A stretch of 19,320 nucleotides of DNA from Oscillospiraceae bacterium (GTDB lineage: Bacteria; Bacillota; Clostridia; Oscillospirales; Acutalibacteraceae), in the NCBI GenBank assembly GCA_902796535.1, contig CADBPL010000287.1, positions 1 to 19,320 on the forward strand, written 5' to 3'. The notes beneath the pieces were generated by a model. That model saw only the letters and a program-made list of their open reading frames with translations, searched no databases and was not told where the DNA came from. Below are positions 13,957-19,320 of the stretch, in pieces (position 1 is the first letter of the stretch; each line of letters starts with the position of its first letter). A program made the translations under genes and the position numbers.

Positions 13957-14896
13957 ACCCGAAAAAGCCGGGCGCGCCAGCCTCAGCTATCTCACCAAAG
14001 AGGGCTTCCGCAGCATTCGGTTCAACAAGCTCATGTCGCTTGCCTCGGTTGCCGTTTTGCTCTCCTGCCTGGTGCTCATCGGCGCGGCGTTCATGATGTT
14101 TGTCAACATCAACGAACTCCTTGGCGCCGTTTCCGAGCAGAATGTGGTCATGATCTTCATTGCGGATGAAGCGAATGAGGAGCAGGAGAAGGCGATGGGG
14201 CAGCAGATCGAAGCGATCCCGAACGTTTCCAGGTGTGAATTCGTCTCCAAAGAAGACGCGTTCCCCGAGGTGCTGCAATCCATCGGCAGCGCCGCCGCGC
14301 TGTTTGAAGGGCTGGAGGACAACCCCCTGCCCGACGCCTATCAGGTAACGCTCAGCGACATGGAGCAATACGACCAGACCGTTTCGCAGCTGAAAAAGCT
14401 CGACAACGTTTTGCATATCCGCCAGAACCGTGACTTTGCCAAAAAGCTCACGGCCATCAAAAAAACACTGGGCACGGTCAGCGTTGCCGTGATCATTATT
14501 CTTTTGGTGGTTTCGTTCTTCATCATTTCCAACACGGTGCGCGTGACCATGTTCAACCGCCGCCTCGAGATCATGATCATGAAATCGGTCGGCGCGACCA
14601 AGTGGTTCATCCGATGGCCGTTTATGGTGGAAGGCATGGTGTTGGGCGTGATCGCCGGCGTGGCCGCGCTGGGCATCGTCTGGGGCATGTATGAGGCGCT
14701 TTCCAACGCGCTGCTCAGCATCCTCTCGGTGCTTTCGTCCAAGCCGGTTCCGTTTAAAGAATACGCCGGAATTCTTCTCGGCGCCTTTGTCGTCACCGGT
14801 GTTCTCACCGGCGCTTACGGCAGTTATGTTTCAATGAATCGTTATTTGAAGGAGCAGGATTATGACAGTGAAAATGTCAGCATGGATCACGAATAA
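13946..14896 (+). CDS. ftsX: Cell-division permease-like protein FtsX
   Basis: 316 residues with FtsX topology: a short basic cytoplasmic start, TM1 (about 29-53), a ~120-residue outside domain, then three more membrane segments (about 175-198, 230-255 and 275-298). RVTMFNRRLEIMIMKSVGAT after TM2 is the conserved FtsX/MacB-type coupling segment. It pairs with FtsE and passes ATP-driven movement to the outside hydrolase. The ATG at 13946 has GGAGGTGAG 5-8 nt upstream and starts before the ftsE stop; the longer open frame reading from 13658 is an overlap artefact. It in turn overlaps the M23 gene by 35 nt, so all three are tightly coupled. Confidence 0.95.
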   Translation: MSRKPEKAGRASLSYLTKEGFRSIRFNKLMSLASVAVLLSCLVLIGAAFMMFVNINELLGAVSEQNVVMIFIADEANEEQEKAMGQQIEAIPNVSRCEFVSKEDAFPEVLQSIGSAAALFEGLEDNPLPDAYQVTLSDMEQYDQTVSQLKKLDNVLHIRQNRDFAKKLTAIKKTLGTVSVAVIIILLVVSFFIISNTVRVTMFNRRLEIMIMKSVGATKWFIRWPFMVEGMVLGVIAGVAALGIVWGMYEALSNALLSILSVLSSKPVPFKEYAGILLGAFVVTGVLTGAYGSYVSMNRYLKEQDYDSENVSMDHE

Positions 14897-16442
14897 ATCG
14901 TTCCGCTCGTTCCGCTGCCTGTGCGTTCTTCTGGCTGTTCTGTTTTTGCTTGGCTCGCCCGTTTACGCGGAGGAAGTGCCGGACGTCGGTGAAACGACTG
15001 CCGAGCAGACCACAGCCGCTCCGACGGAGCCGGAACCCACAGCGGCGCCCGAAACCACGGCGGCGCCTGAAACCACGGCGGCGCCCGCCACCACCGCGGC
15101 GCCCGCCACCACCGCAGCGCCGGAGACCACGAAAGTGTCTTCGCCGGAAGATGATAAGGCGCTGAACGATCTGAAACAGCAATACAACAAGATCGAGGGC
15201 GAGCTGGAGGAAAACGAAAAGAAGCTCAATCAGGTCAGCGGTGAAAAAAATCAGCAGAAGCAGGTCGTTAGCTCGATTTACGGCCAGATCGACACCACCC
15301 AGAATCAGATCAATCTGCTGACGACCCGCGTGAACCTGTTGAACGTGGATATCAGCAATACCCAGAATCAGATCACCCTCATCAACAACCAGATCAATTC
15401 CCTCAACAAACAAATCTCCACCACCAAAACCGCTATTTCCGACAAGGAAACGCAGCTGGACGAAACCTATGACCTGCTCAAGGCCCGCATCCGCGCCATA
15501 TATATGGCCGGCAACGGCTCCACGCTCGAGGTCCTGCTTTCGTCTGAGGATTTTTCCACGCTCATGACCCGCACTGAGGTGCTCATGCGCGTTGCCCAGC
15601 ACGATAACGACCTGATGGCGACCATCGAGGACGAGATCAAGGATCTGGAGACGCTCAAGACCACGCTCGACGGCAGCGTGAAGCAGGTTGAAGGCAAAAA
15701 GAGCGAACTGAACACCAAGGTCGAATCGCTCAACAACACCAAGCAGGATGTACAGTCCACCACCGAGCTGCTTGTTACCAAGCAGAATCAGATCAAGTCG
15801 CAGTATTCGCAGGCGCAGAAGGATCTGAACTCGTTGAACAAAGAGAGCGCCGAGTATGCTGCGCTGATCCGCCAGCAGGAAGACCAGCTTGACGCTGTGT
15901 CCAAGGAAATGGAAGAATACATCAAAAAGAACGCTTCCAAGACCACGGACGTTAAAACGACGCGTGAGCGCGTCACCGACGCCAACGGCGATGAGACAGA
16001 GGTTGAGACCCCGATCGTTCTTCCGACCGGCTCCACCAAAATGATCTTCCCGCTCAAGTGCAGCGGCGTATACATTTCTTCGCCCTACGGCTACCGTGTC
16101 CACCCGATCACGGGGCAATACAAATTGCATACCGGCACGGACTTTGCGGCGGGCGGCATTTACCAGAAACCGATCTACGCCGTGCGTGACGGCACCGTGA
16201 TTTTTGCCGCTTTCAAGGGCGCTTACGGCAATTTTATCGTCATTGACCATGGCGACGGTATTTCCACCTGTTACGCGCACTGCGATTCCATCTCGGTCGT
16301 CAGCGGCGACCGGGTCGTTCAGGGGCAGGCCATCGGCCGCGTTGGCCAGACCGGCTCCGCCACCGGGCCGCACCTGCACTTTGAAGTGCGCATCAACGGC
16401 ACAACAACCAACCCGATGGCTTACGTGTCTCTGCCCAAATAA
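14862..16442 (+). CDS. Coiled-coil M23 (LytM) endopeptidase, FtsEX partner
   Basis: 526 residues. Signal peptide 1-37 (a charged start, LLAVLFLLGSPVYA). A Thr/Ala/Pro/Glu linker (about 42-92) includes five AAP(E/A)TT repeats. Residues 95-385 are long coiled coils rich in Asn/Gln, with a central ARIRAIYMAGNGSTLEVLL segment typical of EnvC/CwlO/PcsB proteins. A C-terminal M23 domain (about 395-526) keeps the zinc ligands: His423 and Asp427 (HTGTD), His504 and His506 (HLH), plus His473. So unlike EnvC, which only activates amidases, it should cut cross-bridges itself. The coiled coil fits docking to the outside loop of FtsX. ATG at 14862 with AAGGAG 7 nt upstream, inside ftsX. Confidence 0.93.
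   Translation: MTVKMSAWITNKSFRSFRCLCVLLAVLFLLGSPVYAEEVPDVGETTAEQTTAAPTEPEPTAAPETTAAPETTAAPATTAAPATTAAPETTKVSSPEDDKALNDLKQQYNKIEGELEENEKKLNQVSGEKNQQKQVVSSIYGQIDTTQNQINLLTTRVNLLNVDISNTQNQITLINNQINSLNKQISTTKTAISDKETQLDETYDLLKARIRAIYMAGNGSTLEVLLSSEDFSTLMTRTEVLMRVAQHDNDLMATIEDEIKDLETLKTTLDGSVKQVEGKKSELNTKVESLNNTKQDVQSTTELLVTKQNQIKSQYSQAQKDLNSLNKESAEYAALIRQQEDQLDAVSKEMEEYIKKNASKTTDVKTTRERVTDANGDETEVETPIVLPTGSTKMIFPLKCSGVYISSPYGYRVHPITGQYKLHTGTDFAAGGIYQKPIYAVRDGTVIFAAFKGAYGNFIVIDHGDGISTCYAHCDSISVVSGDRVVQGQAIGRVGQTGSATGPHLHFEVRINGTTTNPMAYVSLPK
15042..15131. repeat. 18-bp tandem repeat, five copies, in the M23 linker
   Basis: Five units of the GCGGCGCCCGAAACCACG type with scattered third-base and GAA/GCC changes, encoding AAPETT or AAPATT. 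Copy-number change preserves frame. Confidence 0.9.
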
Positions 16443-16472
16443 TCCAGTTACGGAAAGGTTTGTGTTCGCTTC

Positions 16473-17681
16473 GTGAATAAAAAAATCTCAATCGGCTTGA
16501 CGATTGCGCTCATTTTTCTGAGCGTTACCGCGACCTTTGCCATCACCATGACGGTGTCACAGAAAATTTACAACGGCCTTGTTTCGAGGTTGTCAAACCG
16601 TTCCGAGCTTTATGACGGCTATTCCACGATCGACGACTATGTGCGCACCAACTTTTACGGCGATTTTGATGACGACGCCCTGTTTTCCAACACGGCACAG
16701 GGCTATATGAAGGGATTGGGCGATCCCGGCAGTTTTTACATGACTGCCAAGGAATACATCGAATACACCCGCCGCATGGCGGGCGAGGGCGGGATCGGCG
16801 TTGACGTTTCCTACGATTCCGCCGCCGACAAAATGGTGGTCGACCGCGTTTATTCCGGTTCTTCCGCCGAAAGCGCCGAGCTGAAAAAAGGCGACGTGAT
16901 CATTGCGATCGACGACAAAACCGTCGATTCCTCCAACGCCTACGAGGTCATGGAATCGCTGCAGGTCGGCCGCCGCTTCAACACGGTGCGCGTGACCTAT
17001 GAGCGCGGCGGCAGCCGCAAAACGGTGTCGGTCGTGCGCGGTCAGGCCCGCACGGTCACGGCTTCGGTTCTCGGCAAGAACGGCTATATCCGCATCACCG
17101 GTTTTTACGCCAACACGGCCGAGCAGCTTTCGCAGGAGCTGACGGCGCTGACCGATCAGGGCGTTACCGCTTTGATCATTGACCTGAGAGGCTGCAGCGA
17201 AGGGCTGGTCGAAAACGCCAGCGCAGCGGTGGATCTGCTTTTGCCCAGCGGCGCGGAGAACACCGGCGCGATCGCGAGCGCGATCGGCAAAAACGGCAAG
17301 GTCGTCATGAACTTCACCTCCGACACGCAGTGCGTCACATTCCCCAAGGGGATCGTGGTGCTGGTCAATAACGCCACATCCGGCGCGGCGGAGCTGATGA
17401 CGGCGCAGCTGCGCGACTTTTCCAAGTGCACCGTGATCGGCACGAAAACGGCGGGGGAGATGACCCTGCAGAAGATTTTTGAAATGGAAGACGGCAGTGC
17501 CATTTCGCTGACGATCGCCATGGTGAAGACCTATAACGAAAACTCCTACTGTGACGGTAAAGGCATGGAGCCGGACGAAACAGTCGAGCTTGCATCCCGC
17601 GTGCAGCCGTCTTACGATCTGGAAAACGTCGGTTCCGATAACCAGCTCGAAGCGGCCCTGAAAAAGTTCGGCAGCGATTGA
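16473..17681 (+). CDS. CtpA-like S41 family protein with altered catalytic residues
   Basis: 402 residues. N-terminal membrane segment 6-27, an S41 N-domain with LGDPGSFYMT (82-91), a PDZ domain about 103-190 (GIGVDVS; LKKGDVIIAID) and an S41 core about 195-375. The family uses a Ser/Lys pair 25 residues apart (SASASE ... TFGKG). Here those blocks read ATSGAAE (301-307) and TAGEM (326-330): aligned on the conserved Glu, the Ser position is Gly304 and the Lys position is Glu329. The usual LRxNPGG is LRGCSEG. It may be a pseudoprotease scaffold; Ser303, one residue off, leaves doubt. GTG start at 16473 with a distant GGAAAGGT. It lies 30 nt after the M23 gene, same operon; ctpB sits beside ftsEX in Bacillus too. 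Confidence 0.85.
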   Translation: MNKKISIGLTIALIFLSVTATFAITMTVSQKIYNGLVSRLSNRSELYDGYSTIDDYVRTNFYGDFDDDALFSNTAQGYMKGLGDPGSFYMTAKEYIEYTRRMAGEGGIGVDVSYDSAADKMVVDRVYSGSSAESAELKKGDVIIAIDDKTVDSSNAYEVMESLQVGRRFNTVRVTYERGGSRKTVSVVRGQARTVTASVLGKNGYIRITGFYANTAEQLSQELTALTDQGVTALIIDLRGCSEGLVENASAAVDLLLPSGAENTGAIASAIGKNGKVVMNFTSDTQCVTFPKGIVVLVNNATSGAAELMTAQLRDFSKCTVIGTKTAGEMTLQKIFEMEDGSAISLTIAMVKTYNENSYCDGKGMEPDETVELASRVQPSYDLENVGSDNQLEAALKKFGSD

Positions 17682-17686
17682 TTCTC

Positions 17687-17726
17687 AGCCCACAAGTTGC
17701 CCACAGGCATATTTGTGGGCTTTTTC
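17687..17726 (+). terminator. Intrinsic terminator of the ftsEX operon
   Basis: 9-bp stem AGCCCACAA / TTGTGGGCT with an internal 17-nt loop, then TTTTTCTTAT. Six nt after the S41 stop. Confidence 0.85.
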
Positions 17727-17765
17727 TTATATACAATTATATGGACTTTTTGAGGGAGGGATTTG

Positions 17766-18842
17766 GTGCAAACGGAGAGCCGGCGCTTATATAAGCTGGA
17801 CAATCTGAAGCTGCTGCTGATCTTTCTGGTCGTTTTGGGTCATGTGGCCGATCTGTATGCCGATGCTTCGCGGGCGACGGGCTGCCTGCGGTTCATCATT
17901 TATTCCTTCCATATGCCGCTGTTCCTGTTCGTTTCCGGCCTGGTCGGCAAGCGCAACATCCGGGAACGGCGCTACGATCATATCGCCGCCTATTTTTTTC
18001 TGTTTGTTTTTATCAAGCTGATCACGTTTGCGGCGAACTGGGCAACAACGGGGAAGCTGCCGCCGGCCGCGCTCTTTTCCGACCGCTCCGAGCCGTGGTA
18101 CGCGTTCTGCCTGTTTGCCTTCAGCCTGATCACTGTTTTTCTGGATAAGCTCAAACCCGCCTATGTGTTGATTTTTTCTGTCTTGCTGGCGTGCTACGCG
18201 GGCTATGACAAAACCATCGGCGATCTGTTCAACCTGTCCCGCATTCTGGTGTTCTACCCGTTTTTCTATCTGGGCTATTGGCTGGATGCCGAAACGGTCT
18301 GCGCGTTTTTCAGCAAAAAGCGGCTCATTCCCATTGCGCTGGCGCTTTTGGCGGTCGGGATCGTGATCACGGTCGTCTTTTATGATAAAATCTCTTACGC
18401 CAAATACTTTTTTACCGGCCGCCAGCCTTACCGCATTATTTTGCGTTCGCCCGAATGGGGCGTTACGCACCGCCTGCTTTGCTATGCGGTTTCGGTTTTG
18501 GCCGGCTGCGCCGTTTTGACGCTGACGCCGCAGCGCAGGCTCGGGTTCCTGACCGGGGTCGGCGCACGATCCGTGCAGATCTATGCGCTGCAGCGCACAG
18601 CCATGATCCTGTATTTCCGCCTGCTCAACAAGCCGTTCCATCTGGAGGGCTGCTTTACGTCCAGACTGATCCTGTATGAAGTGCTTGTGTCGCTGGGCGT
18701 CACCGCCGTTTGCGCGCTGCCGATTTGGACGCCGCTGTTCCGCGCCGTCATGCACACGTTTCGCCCGAAAAGTGCCGGGGAGAGCCTGCCGGACGGCGCC
18801 CTGCCCGACGGACGGGAACCGGAGCTGAAGGTGAGCGAATAA
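17766..18842 (+). CDS. Acyltransferase family 3 membrane protein (OafA/fucose acetyltransferase-like)
   Basis: 358 residues, about ten hydrophobic segments. The N-terminus has the family hallmark LDNLKLLLIFLVVLGHV with the key His26, and FHMPLFLFVSGLV (about 48-60). Such proteins move acyl groups, usually acetyl, onto surface sugars or lipids at the membrane; the acceptor is unknown. The C-terminus (about 330-358) is a hydrophilic tail with two PDG repeats. Start taken as GTG 17766, about 6 nt after GAGGGAGG; TTG at 17763 is in frame but too close to that site. It stands alone between two terminators. Promoter not obvious: TATACAATTATATGG at 17729-17743 gives -10-like words. Confidence 0.88.
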   Translation: MQTESRRLYKLDNLKLLLIFLVVLGHVADLYADASRATGCLRFIIYSFHMPLFLFVSGLVGKRNIRERRYDHIAAYFFLFVFIKLITFAANWATTGKLPPAALFSDRSEPWYAFCLFAFSLITVFLDKLKPAYVLIFSVLLACYAGYDKTIGDLFNLSRILVFYPFFYLGYWLDAETVCAFFSKKRLIPIALALLAVGIVITVVFYDKISYAKYFFTGRQPYRIILRSPEWGVTHRLLCYAVSVLAGCAVLTLTPQRRLGFLTGVGARSVQIYALQRTAMILYFRLLNKPFHLEGCFTSRLILYEVLVSLGVTAVCALPIWTPLFRAVMHTFRPKSAGESLPDGALPDGREPELKVSE

Positions 18843-18865
18843 AGAATTAAAAGAGGAAGCCGAGG

Positions 18866-18910
18866 GGCGTTCTCACTTGGAATTGAATTCCGAGCGAGAG
18901 CGCCTTTTTT
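18866..18910 (+). terminator. Intrinsic terminator of the acyltransferase gene
   Basis: Long hairpin with outer stem GGCGTTCTC / GAGAGCGCC and an inner GGAATT/AATTCC helix, followed by six T (18905-18910). Confidence 0.85.
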
Positions 18911-18936
18911 GGCTTTTTTTCTTGTGTTGAAACAAA

Positions 18937-18966
18937 TGTTTGGCACAAGATATAGAGTGTTTGGCA
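18937..18966. repeat. Direct repeat TGTTTGGCA, 21 bp apart
   Basis: TGTTTGGCA at 18937-18945 and 18958-18966, spaced exactly two helical turns; a variant GTTTTGCACAAG follows at 18998-19009. Upstream of the mraZ promoter, so possibly a binding site. Confidence 0.5.
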
Positions 18967-19029
18967 AAAATGACAAAAAACGACTTGATATTTATCTGTT
19001 TTGCACAAGCGGATTTTTATGGTATGTTC

Positions 19030-19058
19030 TTGACGAAAGGAAAAATACTTATTATAAT
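19030..19058 (+). promoter_or_regulatory. Sigma-A type promoter of mraZ
   Basis: TTGACG (19030-19035), 17-nt spacer, perfect TATAAT (19053-19058). Confidence 0.88.
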
Positions 19059-19067
19059 GGCAGTAAA

Positions 19068-19095
19068 GTGGAGCAAGAATCCATAGATGTGGAGC
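19068..19095 (+). promoter_or_regulatory. mraZ: Candidate MraZ boxes
   Basis: GTGGAGC at 19068-19074 and again at 19089-19095, 21 bp apart, lie between the predicted transcription start and the mraZ start. MraZ represses its own promoter through short direct repeats at helical spacing, so these are good candidates; the middle repeat would be degenerate. Confidence 0.55.
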
Positions 19096-19123
19096 GATTT
19101 ACAACCGGAAAGGGGTGAGCGGC

Positions 19124-19320
19124 GTGGCATACATGAAATTTAAGGGCACCTATATGCACGGTCTGGATGCCAAAAAGCGCCTGTTCATTCCTGCCAAATA
19201 CCGTGAAGCGCTCGGCAGCAGTTTCGTCATCTGCCGCGCCCCGCTGCCCAATATCGGCATTTACGCCTTCCCCGAAGAAACGTGGGATGAGCTTTGCGAT
19301 GAGCTGAACACCAAAAACGC
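19124..19320 (+). CDS. mraZ: Transcriptional regulator MraZ, N-terminal part (runs off window)
   Basis: About 65 residues visible. KFKGTYMHGLDAKKRLFIPA and then KYREALGSSFVICRA are the first SpoVT/AbrB-like repeat of MraZ, a DNA-binding ring protein that represses the division and cell-wall (dcw) cluster it heads. GTG 19124 is chosen because AAAGGGGTGA ends 5 nt before it; ATG 19133, in frame, is the alternative and gives the more usual start just before K-F-K-G. It has its own promoter and candidate boxes. mraW (rsmH), ftsL and penicillin-binding protein genes would be expected to the right. Confidence 0.93.
   Translation, partial: MAYMKFKGTYMHGLDAKKRLFIPAKYREALGSSFVICRAPLPNIGIYAFPEETWDELCDELNTKN

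Noticed and set aside
14877..16379. 500-codon minus-strand frame across the M23 gene
   Set aside because: Antisense shadow of a repeat-rich, GC-biased gene; the Gly/Arg-rich stretch is just the reverse of the AAPETT repeats.
18941..18956. Sigma-54 promoter from TGGCAC
   Set aside because: No GC pair at the -12 position at the needed spacing, and a perfect vegetative promoter lies closer to mraZ.

Overview
The window looks like a chromosomal segment of a fairly GC-rich, spore-forming Clostridia member, probably an Oscillospirales/Ruminococcaceae-type gut bacterium. This rests on a YunB-type sporulation protein, a DUF1292 gene beside a 6S-like RNA, a Gram-positive ftsEX cluster, the start of an mraZ-led division and cell-wall cluster, a GH130 mannoside phosphorylase, strong vegetative (sigma-A type) promoters, and secreted proteins with no outer-membrane machinery. 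No phage, IS, tRNA, rRNA or CRISPR signature was seen. The lineage is an inference from gene content, not from a search.

Layout. 1-498 (minus): 5' part of a GH130 phosphorylase with a near-perfect promoter, preceded by the terminator of the next gene. 506-1597 (minus): secreted or membrane-tethered calcineurin-like phosphoesterase. 1598-1956: divergent intergenic region. 1957-3024 (plus): secreted lysozyme-fold protein, ending in a bidirectional terminator shared with an unknown 233-residue protein (3100-3801, minus). 3882-4074 (minus): ~193-nt structured RNA resembling 6S RNA. 4103-4423 (minus): DUF1292 protein. 4606-5244 (plus): yunB.

5276-11365 (minus) is the most distinctive part. Four paralogous secreted proteins, called D, C, B and A in transcription order, share a signal peptide, a PPC-like beta domain, three Ig-like (Big_2-type) domains with an invariant TTD(I/V)DE motif, and an amphipathic or hydrophobic C-terminal tail. 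One strong promoter precedes D. Hairpins after D and B may act as partial terminators. Paralogue A has a (CCTTT)5 tract exactly where its ribosome-binding site lies; B has two units.

11366-11895 is a 530-nt control region with divergent promoters and three palindromes. From 11896 rightward (plus): a PucR/CdaR-type regulator, ftsE with an unusual repeat-bearing acidic tail, ftsX, a coiled-coil M23 peptidase (the expected FtsEX partner) and a CtpA-like S41 protein whose catalytic Ser and Lys appear replaced. A terminator closes this unit. A type-3 acyltransferase follows with its own terminator, then the mraZ promoter with candidate MraZ boxes and the first part of mraZ.

Inferred theme: cell-surface and cell-wall work. 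FtsEX would gate the M23 hydrolase during division, the lysozyme-fold protein and phosphoesterase would act outside the membrane, and the Ig-domain array would supply variable surface or secreted proteins. Functions of the Ig-domain array, the 233-residue protein and the palindromes are not known from the sequence.
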